The notes below the pieces were generated by a model, which saw nothing but the letters and a program-made list of their open reading frames with translations, ran no database searches and was not told the origin of the DNA. The translations under genes were made by a program, and so were the position numbers. Shown piece by piece: positions 14,578 through 23,378 of a stretch of DNA of 64,000 nt (the first letter of the stretch is position 1; each line of letters begins with the position of its first letter). Source of the DNA: Streptomyces sp. CB01249 (GTDB lineage Bacteria; Actinomycetota; Actinomycetes; Streptomycetales; Streptomycetaceae); contig NZ_LISW01000007.1 of assembly GCF_001905735.1 (NCBI RefSeq), forward strand, positions 271,600-335,599. The letters are read 5' to 3'.

Positions 14578-16668
14578 ATGAGTCGTCGCTCCAATGGGTT
14601 GGTTGCCGTATGGGCCGAGGCGCAGCGGCAGCAGCAGCGCCAGCAGGAGGCGCAAGCCCGGTATCAGCGGGATCAGGAGCGGGCGCAGCGGGCGTATCAG
14701 CGCGAGGTCGCCCGGAGTCAGCGCGAGCAGAAGGCCGCCTACCGGGAGCAGCGTGAGGCCGAGGCGCGACGGCGTACGCGGGAGCTGGATGCCCGGGTCG
14801 AGGCGTTGCAGGGGCTGCTGGCGGCCGGGTGCCGGGCGCCGGCGTTCCGGGCCTCGGCGCTGACGCGGGCGGAGGCGGTCGAGCCGTTCGCGCCGGGGCC
14901 GCTGGCGCACCCCGTCCCCATGCCCGACCCTGCACGGTACGAGCCACAGGGCGGCGGGTGGACCGCCGGGCGGCGGGCCCAGGCGCAGGCCGAGGCGCGG
15001 GCCAGGTTCGAGCGGGACTGGCAGGCGGCGCAGGCGGCCGAGGCGCAGCGGCAGGCGCAGTTCGCGGGCTACCAGCGGCAGTACCGGCAGTGGGCGGACG
15101 CACAGTTGGCCGAGATCCGGAGTCACAACGCCGGGATCGCCGAGATGACCGCCGGACTGCGCGCCGGGGACGCCGAGGCGGCCGTCGCGTACTTCTCCGC
15201 CGCGCTCTACGCCTCCACCGGCTGGCCCGACGAGCTGCCCCGGCAGGTGGCGGCGGCGTACGACTCGGGCGCGCGGCAACTGGTGCTCAACTGGGAGCTG
15301 CCCCGGTACGACGTCGTCCCCGAGGCGAAGTCCGTGCGGTACATGATCAACGCGGACCAGGAGAAGGAGTCGCCCCGGCCGGTCACGCAGCGCCGGGCGC
15401 TGTACCGGGACGTGCTCGCCCAGTGCCTGCTGCTCGTCCTGCGCGATCTCTTCGCCGCCGACGAGTTCGGCGCCCTGGAGTCCGTCGCGCTGAACGGCTT
15501 CGTGGACGACCACGACCCGGCGACCGGGCGGCGGATGCCCATGTTCCTCGGCACGGTCATGGCGACGCGGGCGGACTTCGCCGAGTTGCACCTGGAGCAG
15601 GTGAACGCGGTGAACTGCCTGGTGGACGGGTTGCGCGGGCAGCTGTCCACGCGCCCCGACCAGTACGCCGCGGTGCGGCCCGGGCGGGTCCCCGAGGACG
15701 TCGGCAACGGGGTCGTGACGCACGGCGGCGACGAGGAGCCCGACCTGTACGAGATGGACCCGCTCGCCTTCGAGGCGCTGGTCGCCGAGCTCTTCCGGGC
15801 CATGGGCATGCAGGCCGTCACCACGCAGCGTTCCAACGACGGGGGCGTCGACGTCGACGCGCTGGACCCGGCCCCGATCCGCGGCGGCAAGATCGTCGTC
15901 CAGGTGAAGCGCTACCGGAACACCGTGCCGCCGACGGCGGTCCGCGATCTGTACGGGACGGTCCAGGACGCCGGTGCCAACAAGGGCGTGCTGGTCACCA
16001 CCTCCAAGTTCGGCCCCGGCTCGCACACCTTCGCCAACGGCAAGCCGCTGGAGCTGGTCCCGGGCTCCGAACTGGTCGACCTGCTGCACCGGCACGGGCT
16101 GCGGGGGCGGCTGGGCGGCGGCGAGCCGTCGGTCCCGGCCCAGCGGAGCGCGCCGGAGAGCCGCGACGCCGACAGCCGGAACGACGACCACAACGTGCTC
16201 GGCATGTACTGGTCCGGCTCCGTCGCCCTGGACGTCTGCGCGCTCGTGTGCCAGGGCACCCGCGTGCTGGACGACGACCACTTCGTGTTCTTCAACAACC
16301 CGCGCACCCCGGACGGTTCGGTCCGCGAGCTGATCCCCGTCGCGCCCGACAAGGCCGCGATCCAGGTCGCCTTCGACGCGCTCCCGGCGCGTGCGGACCG
16401 GTTGGTGATCATCGCCGCGATCGACCCCGTCGCCAACCCCGACGCCGATCTGTCCGGCTTCACCGACGCCGGGATCCGGCTGCTCGACGCCGAGCGCACC
16501 CCGCTCGACCAGCTGGACGTCTCGGACGGCCGGCCCGGCGAGACCGCGCTCGTCCTGGGCTCGTTCCGCCGACGGGCCAACGGGGACTGGGAGTTCGTCA
16601 CCGGCGGCAAGGGATACCGGGGCGGGCTTGAGGAGTTGGTCACGGAGTACGGGATCGACGTCGAGTAG
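14578..16668 (+). CDS. Coiled-coil + Mrr-type restriction endonuclease + TerD fusion
   Basis: 696 residues in three parts. Residues 1-70 and 120-185 are highly charged coiled coil (repeats of QRQQQRQQEAQARYQRDQ type). Residues about 390-510 form an Mrr/PD-(D/E)xK nuclease: LAFEALVAELFRAMGMQAV, then SNDGGVDVDALDP supplying the Asp, then IVVQVKRYRNTVPPTAVRDLYG supplying the QxK motif, and GVLVTTSKFGPGS. Residues about 540-690 are a TerD-like stress domain: VLGMYWSGSVALDVCALVCQ, HFVFFNNPRTPDGSV, ADRLVIIAAIDP and ALVLGSFRRR. TerD domains bind Ca2+; Mrr domains cleave modified or foreign DNA. The combination suggests a calcium- or stress-linked DNA defence or repair protein, which is inference. 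No signal peptide or TM segment is seen. Confidence 0.85.
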   Translation: MSRRSNGLVAVWAEAQRQQQRQQEAQARYQRDQERAQRAYQREVARSQREQKAAYREQREAEARRRTRELDARVEALQGLLAAGCRAPAFRASALTRAEAVEPFAPGPLAHPVPMPDPARYEPQGGGWTAGRRAQAQAEARARFERDWQAAQAAEAQRQAQFAGYQRQYRQWADAQLAEIRSHNAGIAEMTAGLRAGDAEAAVAYFSAALYASTGWPDELPRQVAAAYDSGARQLVLNWELPRYDVVPEAKSVRYMINADQEKESPRPVTQRRALYRDVLAQCLLLVLRDLFAADEFGALESVALNGFVDDHDPATGRRMPMFLGTVMATRADFAELHLEQVNAVNCLVDGLRGQLSTRPDQYAAVRPGRVPEDVGNGVVTHGGDEEPDLYEMDPLAFEALVAELFRAMGMQAVTTQRSNDGGVDVDALDPAPIRGGKIVVQVKRYRNTVPPTAVRDLYGTVQDAGANKGVLVTTSKFGPGSHTFANGKPLELVPGSELVDLLHRHGLRGRLGGGEPSVPAQRSAPESRDADSRNDDHNVLGMYWSGSVALDVCALVCQGTRVLDDDHFVFFNNPRTPDGSVRELIPVAPDKAAIQVAFDALPARADRLVIIAAIDPVANPDADLSGFTDAGIRLLDAERTPLDQLDVSDGRPGETALVLGSFRRRANGDWEFVTGGKGYRGGLEELVTEYGIDVE

Positions 16669-16718
16669 GCAGCGGAAAAGGGCAGGCGCTCCCCTCCCCC
16701 GGCACGGGAGGATGTGCC

Positions 16719-17591
16719 ATGGATACCTCAACTTGGCGTCGCCTTCCCGATGTTCATTCCTTCCTCGCCCGCGCCGGGGACTTCCTGCGGTCGCGGCCCG
16801 CTCTGCACACCGTGACCCTGACCGTGTGCGAGGGGCTGCGCGCGCAGGGGTCGCAGGCGTACGGGGACGGGGCGCCCGTCTTCGGAGTGCTGGAGGGGGA
16901 CGGTGAGGTGCGCGCCGCGTACTTCCGGACCCCGCCCTACCGGCTGATCGTCACGCCCCTCACGCCCGAGGAGGCCGGTTCGCTGGCCGAGCACCTGCGC
17001 GCCGCGGGCGGCCCCGTCCCCGGGGTCAACGCGGACGACGCGACCGCCGCCGCGTTCGCCGAGGCATGGCAGGGACGTACGGGGGCAGAGCCCCGGCTCC
17101 ACGAGCGGCTGCGGCTCTACCGGCTCGGGGAGCTCCGGTGGCCGGAGCCCGCGCCGGAGGGGCGCGGCCGGATCGCGGAGGCGCGGGACCGGGAGCTGGT
17201 CGCGGGGTGGTACGTGGAGTTCGTGCGGGCCATCGACGGCGTCGGCCACCGGAGCCCCGGGGCCTGGGCCGACACGCGGATCGCCGGCCGCCGAGTCATC
17301 CTCTGGGAGACCCCGGACGGCGTCCCCGTCTCCATGGCGGCGCTCACGCCCCAGGTCGCCGGGCAGATCCGGGTCGCCCCCGTCTACACCCCGGCCGAGC
17401 TGCGGGGCCGGGGCTACGGGGCCGCCGCGACCGCCCACGCCTCCCGGACCGCGCTCGACGAGGGCGCGGCGGAGGTGCTGCTCTTCGCGGACCTGGCCAA
17501 CCCCACCAGCAACGGCGTGTACCAACGCGTCGGCTTCCGGCCCGTGACGGACTTCGCGGTGTACGACCTGGCGGGAGCGGTGGCCGGCTGA
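16719..17591 (+). CDS. GNAT-family N-acetyltransferase
   Basis: 290 residues. The C-terminal half is a complete GNAT domain with the acetyl-CoA loop VAPVYTPAELRGRGYGAAATAHASRTAL (consensus Q/RxxGxG/A) and the closing strand VLLFADLANPTSNGVYQRVGFRPV. The first 150 residues form a second, degenerate GNAT-like half (RAAYFRTPPYRLIVTPL...). This two-domain form is frequent in Streptomyces. The acceptor is unknown. ATG at 16719 follows GGAGG at 7 bases. It starts 50 bases after the Mrr-TerD gene in the same direction, so the two may be co-transcribed. A dispersed palindromic repeat lies downstream. Confidence 0.85.
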   Translation: MDTSTWRRLPDVHSFLARAGDFLRSRPALHTVTLTVCEGLRAQGSQAYGDGAPVFGVLEGDGEVRAAYFRTPPYRLIVTPLTPEEAGSLAEHLRAAGGPVPGVNADDATAAAFAEAWQGRTGAEPRLHERLRLYRLGELRWPEPAPEGRGRIAEARDRELVAGWYVEFVRAIDGVGHRSPGAWADTRIAGRRVILWETPDGVPVSMAALTPQVAGQIRVAPVYTPAELRGRGYGAAATAHASRTALDEGAAEVLLFADLANPTSNGVYQRVGFRPVTDFAVYDLAGAVAG

Positions 17592-17690
17592 GCGCGGCGG
17601 TTGGTGTGGTTCAGCCGGTCGCTGAGCGCGTCGACGGACGGGCCCCGGCGCGGGTGGCCGCTGGGCAGCGAAGGGTCTGGCCCACATTCA

Positions 17691-17816
17691 AGCCTGTCCG
17701 GCGATTGAGGACGGAAGCCTCGGCCCCGGTCCGGGGTCGCCGGTTCCGTCCTCAATCGCCGGACAGGCTGGGTCTGTCGTGCGGCACCAGTTCCGTCCTC
17801 AAGCGCCGGAGAGGCT
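17691..17816. repeat. Dispersed palindromic intergenic repeat, three arms
   Basis: A 26-base arm at 17691-17716, containing GTCCGGCGATTGAGGAC, is perfectly inverted at 17744-17769. A third copy with two mismatches lies at 17791-17816. The 27-base loop itself contains CCCCGG/CCGGGG. This is the abundant Streptomyces intergenic repeat. It lies between convergent genes, where it probably acts as a bidirectional terminator. The rest of 17592-17896 holds no gene. Confidence 0.85.
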
Positions 17817-17896
17817 GGAATGCACGCGGGCGACCCGCGGGGCGCGTACGGCTTCGGGGTCCTCCGCAGCCGGAGCGTTCCGGTCCTCCGCAGCCG

Positions 17897-19714
17897 TCAC
17901 TTCAGCTCGTCCGGGCAGGGCGTGCCCGGCGGGAGCTGGTACGGGGCGCCCAGGCGGTACGTGCCGGGGCGCGGGGCGAGGAGTTCCGTCCACTCGTCGC
18001 CGTCCTCGTCCTCGTCCATCTTGATCAGGCAGCCGTGCTCGTTGACGAAGGTCTTCGGGGTGCTCTCGTCCGCCCGCTGCTTGGACGCCTCGGTCTCCTG
18101 GGGGCGTTCCACGCCGTTTCCGTCCTCGTCCACGACGGCGAGCCAGCGCGAGTAGGGGACGCGGATCAGGACCCGGCCCGCCTTCTTGACGTGGATCGTC
18201 AGCTCGCCCTCGCCCGCGCGCTCCACCGTGGCGGGCGGGTCGGCCAGCGGGACGGGGCTGTCCACCTCGAAGAGCCGCCAGTCGCTGTTGGACCAGATCA
18301 GCTTCAGGTAGGAGAGGCCCTTGCCGACGAGTTCGGCCTCCTTGCGGGCGCCGCTGTAGTCGGGGTCGCCCTGCGGCAGCACCACGTAGTGCACCGCCCA
18401 GCGGTCGAGCCACTGGCGGTAGTTGATGGGGTCCAGGGTGTCGTCGTAGAAGAGCGGGTTCCGCTTCATGTCGGCCTGGCGGTTCCAGCCCCGGGCCAGG
18501 TTGACCGAGCGCGGGAGCGCGGACGCCTCGCGGTGGCTGCTCGGCGGGACGACCTCGACCCGGCCGCGTTCGGCGCCGACCTTCTGGAGCTGGTCGACCA
18601 GGGGGGCAAGCGAGCGGGTCCAGGAGGCGGTGGGGGCGGTCCTGACGATGTCGTCGACGCCCTTGTAGCCGATCCAGACGTTCAGCGAGACGAACGCGAT
18701 GACCACCGCGTACCACTTCCGGGAGCGGGGAGCGGTGTACGGGAGGGCGGCCAGCAGGACGATGCCCGCGTACAGCATCGCCATCCGCGAGACGTTGGAG
18801 CCGATCTGCGAGTCCACGACGAACGTCGCCAGCGTCCCGACCCCGTACACGGCCGACGCCATGCGGACGGTCTTCCAGTCGGGCGGTACGAGGAAGAAGA
18901 CCAGCCACGCGAAGATGAACGGCCCGGAGAGCGTCGCGACCGACATCGGCTGGGTGCCGGAGAACGGGAACAGCAGGGCGGACAGCGCGACCACCACGAC
19001 CGGGGCGAGGCTCAGCGCGTACGCGCCGGGGCGCCGCTTGTTCAGGAACAGCGCGGCCGCGACCACGCCGAGGAAGAGGCCCGCCACCGGGCTGCCCAGC
19101 GTCGCGAGTCCGGCGAGCGGCGCGGCGACGGCCGCCTTCGCCCACCGCTTGTAGCGCCACCGGTACGGCCAGCAGAACACGGCCGCCGCAGCGCCGACGG
19201 CGAACATCATGCCGAGCCCGAACGTCACCCGGCCCGACAGCGCGTTGCACAGGTACGCGAAGACGCCCGCCATCGAGCAGGCCAGGGGGTTACGGACCGC
19301 CTTGACCCGGTAGAGGATCAGCGAGGTGAGCCCGGCCGAGACCGTGCCGGCGATCATCATCGTCGTCCGCACGCCGAGCAGGGACATCAGATACGGCGAG
19401 ACGACGCTGTACGAGACGGGGTGCATGCCCCCGTACCAGGCGAGGTTGTACGCCGTGCCGGGGTGCCGGCCGACGAACTCGGCCCAGGCGTCCTGGGCGG
19501 CGATGTCGCCGCCGCTGTTGGCGAAGAAGAGGAACCACAGGATGTGGGCGACCGCGGCGACCGCGGTCGTCAGCAGGACCGGGTGGCGCAGGCAGCGCTG
19601 TTTCAGGCCGTCGAATCCGGTGGCGGGGGCGGATCCGCCCGGATCGCCCGCCGGCTCCGCGGTGCCGTCGGAAGCGGTGCCGTCCTTCGCCCGTGTCGGC
19701 TCGGCGGTGGTCAC
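17897..19714 (-). CDS. Large polytopic membrane protein with extracytoplasmic C-terminal domain
   Basis: 605 residues. After a 45-residue polar N terminus there are about ten hydrophobic segments, starting with HPVLLTTAVAAVAHILWFLFFANSGGDIAAQDAWAEFVGRHPG. The acidic first loop (GGDIAAQDAW) and AYNLAWYGGMHPVSYSVVSPYL resemble the GT-C glycosyltransferase layout or the PF10131-like family. The last 230 residues are soluble and strand-rich (WAVHYVVLPQG..., then GRVLIRVPYSRWLAVVDEDG). Databases often label such proteins MFS transporter, but no MFS motif is seen. GTG at 19714 follows GGGGAG. Its role is unknown; cell-envelope glycan synthesis is a guess supported only by fold resemblance and the carboxypeptidase neighbour. 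Confidence 0.75.
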   Translation of the reverse strand: MTTAEPTRAKDGTASDGTAEPAGDPGGSAPATGFDGLKQRCLRHPVLLTTAVAAVAHILWFLFFANSGGDIAAQDAWAEFVGRHPGTAYNLAWYGGMHPVSYSVVSPYLMSLLGVRTTMMIAGTVSAGLTSLILYRVKAVRNPLACSMAGVFAYLCNALSGRVTFGLGMMFAVGAAAAVFCWPYRWRYKRWAKAAVAAPLAGLATLGSPVAGLFLGVVAAALFLNKRRPGAYALSLAPVVVVALSALLFPFSGTQPMSVATLSGPFIFAWLVFFLVPPDWKTVRMASAVYGVGTLATFVVDSQIGSNVSRMAMLYAGIVLLAALPYTAPRSRKWYAVVIAFVSLNVWIGYKGVDDIVRTAPTASWTRSLAPLVDQLQKVGAERGRVEVVPPSSHREASALPRSVNLARGWNRQADMKRNPLFYDDTLDPINYRQWLDRWAVHYVVLPQGDPDYSGARKEAELVGKGLSYLKLIWSNSDWRLFEVDSPVPLADPPATVERAGEGELTIHVKKAGRVLIRVPYSRWLAVVDEDGNGVERPQETEASKQRADESTPKTFVNEHGCLIKMDEDEDGDEWTELLAPRPGTYRLGAPYQLPPGTPCPDELK

Positions 19715-19865
19715 TGCTCTCTCCCCGTCCCTTCCCGGACGCGTGGTGTCGGCCGGCTCTCCTGCTCGGGTCTCATGGGCCGAAAGACGCGCTCCGGGGT
19801 CCGCGCGTTGCCCCCGGGACGCTAACACGCGGGACCTTTCCGGCGTACGGGAAGGGCGTGGTGGC

Positions 19866-19896
19866 GGAGGGGGGCGCCGGGTGGGCGCCCCCCTCC
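19866..19896 (-). terminator. Strong terminator hairpin after the carboxypeptidase gene
   Basis: GGAGGGGGGCGCC (19866-19878) and GGCGCCCCCCTCC (19884-19896) form a perfect 13-bp stem with a 5-base loop. It starts 9 bases beyond the carboxypeptidase stop codon. Confidence 0.8.
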
Positions 19897-19904
19897 GGGT
19901 GTCC

Positions 19905-22247
19905 TCAGCCGATACGGGTCAGCTTGTCGCCGAACGACGGCTTCGCGAGGTCGCTCTGAAGGGCGACCGCGACCTTCACCTGACTGCGGCCCTCGCCCAC
20001 GGTGAGCGTGCCGACGTGCGTACCGGCGACCGCCTCGTGCGGAATGGTCTTGCCGTCGTCGGTCAGTTCGAGCTTGACCGTGAGGCCGGACCAGCCGACC
20101 GCCTTGACGTCCTTCGTCGCGACGACGGGGGTGGTGTGGCCCATGCCGTCGTCCACCTCACCGACGACGTCGCCCTTCTTGACGATCTTGGCGCCCTCCA
20201 GCAGGTCCAGCGTGGCGACCATCACCTTCTTGCTGACCCGGTTCACCTCGTCGATGATCGAGACGTCGTCGTACTGCCCCAGGATCGCGCCGACGATCAG
20301 CTGGTCGGTGCCGTCGATCATCTTGTGCGCCGCGAAGAGCAGGTTGCCGCCGGCCTTGGAGGTGGAACCGGTCTTGATGCCCAGGGCGCCGTCGAACGGC
20401 ACGAGGGTGTTGTAGTTGCGCCACTTGTGACCCGAGGGGTCCTTCCACTCCGGCAGCTTCGTGATGTCCATCAGCGCCGGGAACTCGACCAGCTTCTCGC
20501 CGAGCTTCACCAGGTCCTCGGCGGTGGAGACCGTGGAGGCGGTCAGCCCGGAGGGGTCGGTGTACGTGGTGTTCTTCATGCCCAGCTCGTCGGCGGTGGC
20601 GTTCATCTTCGCGACGAACGCCTTCTCCGAGCCCGCCTCCCAGCGGGCGAGCAGCCGGGCGATGTTGTTGGCGGAGGGGATCATGATCGCGGCCAGGGCG
20701 TCGCGCTCGGTGAGTATGTCGCCCTCCTTCACCGTGCTCAGCGTGGACTCGCCCTCGGTGTAGAGCTTGCCGTCCGCCTCGGCCTTGGCGTCGATCTTGA
20801 TGCCCGGGCCGTTCTCGCCGCGCTTGAGCGGGTGGCTCTCGAGGACGAGGTACGCCGTCATCGCCTTGGCGACGCTCGCGATCGGCACGGGCTTCTGCTC
20901 GCCGAAGGAGTCGACCTTGCCGAGGCCGGTGGCGGCCATGTAGCCCTGGCCCTGCTCGGGCCACGGCAGCTTCGGGGCGCCGCCCTCGAAGCCGTACGTC
21001 TCCTTCGCCGTCATCGACAGCGAAGGGTCCGGCAGCGGGCGCACCATCTGCACGATCGCAAACACGATGAGCAGCAGGATGACCAGCGGTGTCCAGATCT
21101 TGACCCTGCGCACGGCGGTGCGGACCGGGGTCTCCGGCGGCGGCGGGGTGTTCGTCAGCTCCGCGAGCAGGTCGAGCGGCGGCTTCGGCGGCATCGGCTG
21201 CTGCCGGGTGCGCTCGGCACCGCTGAGGGCCGCGGGCGGCCCGGCGACGGGGTTCTCGGGCTTGCGCGGCGCGGGCGCCTGGCGTACGTCGTCGGCGCGC
21301 AGCGGTACGAACCGGCTGGTCCGCTCGGTGAGCGACTCGGTCTCGGCGGCGACGGGCTGCCCCGACGGCGACCTGGTGATCTTCAGCGCCGTGGTCGGCT
21401 GGTCGACCTTGGGCAGCCGGGGGGCCTTGAAGACGGCGGTGGGCTGATCGACGGGCGCGTCCGCCTGCGCCTCGGCGGCGGGCGGCTCCTCTTCGGGGGC
21501 GTCCGCGTCGGCGGCGGGCGCTTCCGCCTCGGCGGGCTCGGCGGTGGCCGATTCGCTCCTGCCGGTGGCCGGCTCGTCGTCGGCCGGCTCCTTCGCGTCG
21601 GCGACGGGCGCCTTCGGCTCGGCGACGGGCTCGGGCTCCGGCTTCGCGGCGGCGTCCGGCTTCTCGTCCGGCTCGGGCTCGGGCTCGGGCTCGGCGTCCG
21701 GCTTCTCGTCGCGGGAAGCGGTTACGCGGGGCTCCTCCGGGGCGTCGGCCTCGTCGGTGTCCCCACCGGTGTCCTTGTCGCCGTCATCGGCGGTCGAGAC
21801 CCAGGCGGCCACGGCCGCCCGGAGGCGCGCGTCGCCCTCCTCGGGCTGGGCGGCGTCCGGCTCGGCGTCGGCCTCCGGCGCATCGGCCTCCGCGTCCTCA
21901 GCGGTCTCCGCGGCCTCGGGGGCGTCCGAAGCCGCCTCCGGGGCGTCCGGCGGGGTCTCCGCGTCCTCAGCGGCCCTCAGAGCGCTCTCAGCGCCCTCGG
22001 GAGCCGTATCCGCGCCCTCGTCCGGGCCCTCCGCAGGGCTCGCATCGCTCTCGGCGGCCTCCGGGGCATCGCCGGACTCCCCGGCGGCATCGCCGGGCGC
22101 CGGGTCCTCACCCGTACCGGCCGAACCGGACCCCGTACCGGACTCCGGTTCGGGTTCACGGAAGACACCGAGACGCGGATCGCGCTCGTTGCGAGTCGTT
22201 CCCGACGACTGCTGCTGCTCCGACTTGTCGGGGGACTCGCCCGCCAC
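19905..22247 (-). CDS. Membrane-anchored D-alanyl-D-alanine carboxypeptidase (PBP, S11 family)
   Basis: About 780 residues. The S11 penicillin-binding triad is clear: SVAK in PIASVAKAMTAYL near residue 458, SAN in IMIPSANNIARLL near 525 and KTG in GALGIKTGSTSKAGGNLLF near 624. It trims the terminal D-Ala of peptidoglycan pentapeptides outside the membrane. One TM segment (IWTPLVILLLIVFAIVQMV) precedes the catalytic domain. The roughly 370 residues before it are a cytoplasmic low-complexity tract of Ala, Glu, Asp and Pro, far longer than usual. GTG at 22247 has GGAGGAGG 5 bases upstream; ATG at 22262 or 22349 are alternatives. A strong terminator follows. Confidence 0.88.
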   Translation of the reverse strand: MAGESPDKSEQQQSSGTTRNERDPRLGVFREPEPESGTGSGSAGTGEDPAPGDAAGESGDAPEAAESDASPAEGPDEGADTAPEGAESALRAAEDAETPPDAPEAASDAPEAAETAEDAEADAPEADAEPDAAQPEEGDARLRAAVAAWVSTADDGDKDTGGDTDEADAPEEPRVTASRDEKPDAEPEPEPEPDEKPDAAAKPEPEPVAEPKAPVADAKEPADDEPATGRSESATAEPAEAEAPAADADAPEEEPPAAEAQADAPVDQPTAVFKAPRLPKVDQPTTALKITRSPSGQPVAAETESLTERTSRFVPLRADDVRQAPAPRKPENPVAGPPAALSGAERTRQQPMPPKPPLDLLAELTNTPPPPETPVRTAVRRVKIWTPLVILLLIVFAIVQMVRPLPDPSLSMTAKETYGFEGGAPKLPWPEQGQGYMAATGLGKVDSFGEQKPVPIASVAKAMTAYLVLESHPLKRGENGPGIKIDAKAEADGKLYTEGESTLSTVKEGDILTERDALAAIMIPSANNIARLLARWEAGSEKAFVAKMNATADELGMKNTTYTDPSGLTASTVSTAEDLVKLGEKLVEFPALMDITKLPEWKDPSGHKWRNYNTLVPFDGALGIKTGSTSKAGGNLLFAAHKMIDGTDQLIVGAILGQYDDVSIIDEVNRVSKKVMVATLDLLEGAKIVKKGDVVGEVDDGMGHTTPVVATKDVKAVGWSGLTVKLELTDDGKTIPHEAVAGTHVGTLTVGEGRSQVKVAVALQSDLAKPSFGDKLTRIG

Positions 22248-22441
22248 CGATGCCTCCTCCATGCGGCGCGGGGAACCACCCGCGCTGTCCGAACCATCTA
22301 CCAGTGTCCCGTGTGAACCCTTGGCCGGGCTGCTAGACGAGAACGACATACCTACTGGTTCCCGTACAAAGCCACCAGGCACCCTCGACAGGAAGATGTG
22401 AGAGGGGTCACCCTGTCATTCATCCACGCGGGGAGGCATGG

Positions 22442-23164
22442 ATGGGCAGGAGCCGCAGAACAATTCCGGAGGAGCTTCTGCTGCTCGCTCTGGACCCGAC
22501 CACGGGTACCACAGCGCAGCCGCAGTCGCTCGACCTCGGCCTCGCCGGAGCCCAGCTAGTGGAGCTGGCCCTGGCAGGACGGATAGCCCCAGACGGGGAT
22601 CGTATCGCCGTGGTGATGCCACGGCCGACAGGAGATCCGACCCTGGACTCCGCACTGGAACTGCTGCGCAGGCGTGGCAGTCCGGTACGGGCGGTCCACT
22701 GGATCGGCGGACCCCGGCTGGGGCTCCGCCAGATTTACCTCGCTCATCTGGAGCGGTGCGGCATGGTGCATGCCGTCGAAGGCCAGATGTGCGGAGTGCT
22801 GCCGACGACTCGCTACCAGGCGACGGACACGGCGATCAGCCGGGACATCAGGTCCAGGCTGGACAGTGCGATCCGCACCGGCGTACCGCCGGACCCGCGG
22901 ACCGCGGCGCTCGCCGCACTGGCCCACGCGGTCGGACTCGGCAAGCACCTGTATCCCGGGAACGAGGGGCGTTCATCGCGCTCCCGGCTCCGGGACCTGA
23001 TCAGGCACGACCCGATGGGCGGCCTCGTGGCGCATGCCGTGATGGACGTACAGAACGGGGCGGTCGCACAGCCGCGCCGCGCTCAGGCGGCCGGCGTCCC
23101 GTTGCAACCGCAAGTGCCGTCGCCCTCACGGCGCGGCAGCATGGCGCACACCGCGGCCCACTAG
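22442..23164 (+). CDS. GPP34 (GOLPH3/VPS74-like) family protein
   Basis: 240 residues. The opening IPEELLLLALDPTTGTT followed by LAGAQLVELALAGRIAPDGDRIAVV is the GPP34 family signature. In eukaryotes GPP34 proteins bind phosphoinositides at the Golgi; the many Streptomyces paralogues have no established role. The central helices (IYLAHLERCGMVHAVEGQMCGVLPTTRYQATD) match the family and the basic tail is variable. GGGGAGG lies just upstream of the ATG at 22442. It diverges from the carboxypeptidase gene and ends before a strong hairpin. Confidence 0.85.
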   Translation: MGRSRRTIPEELLLLALDPTTGTTAQPQSLDLGLAGAQLVELALAGRIAPDGDRIAVVMPRPTGDPTLDSALELLRRRGSPVRAVHWIGGPRLGLRQIYLAHLERCGMVHAVEGQMCGVLPTTRYQATDTAISRDIRSRLDSAIRTGVPPDPRTAALAALAHAVGLGKHLYPGNEGRSSRSRLRDLIRHDPMGGLVAHAVMDVQNGAVAQPRRAQAAGVPLQPQVPSPSRRGSMAHTAAH

Positions 23165-23247
23165 GACCGCGTCCGCACCACGCACGTCAACAACCGAACA
23201 CCGCCGAACCGTTGTCATCCAGACCCGGTCCGGGAGCCGCACCGAGG

Positions 23248-23280
23248 CGCGGGGCAGTCGATACCACCGACTGCCCCGCG
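23248..23280 (+). terminator. Terminator hairpin after the GPP34 gene
   Basis: CGCGGGGCAGTCG (23248-23260) pairs perfectly with CGACTGCCCCGCG (23268-23280) across a 7-base loop. It lies 83 bases after the GPP34 stop. Confidence 0.75.
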
Positions 23281-23378
23281 CCGCTGTGTGTGGGCGTTTC
23301 CCAGCGCGGCCGGGTCCGGGGGTGGCAATCTGCTCAGCAGTAGATACGCACAGCTACATAGCCGGAGGTGCCGTTTCC

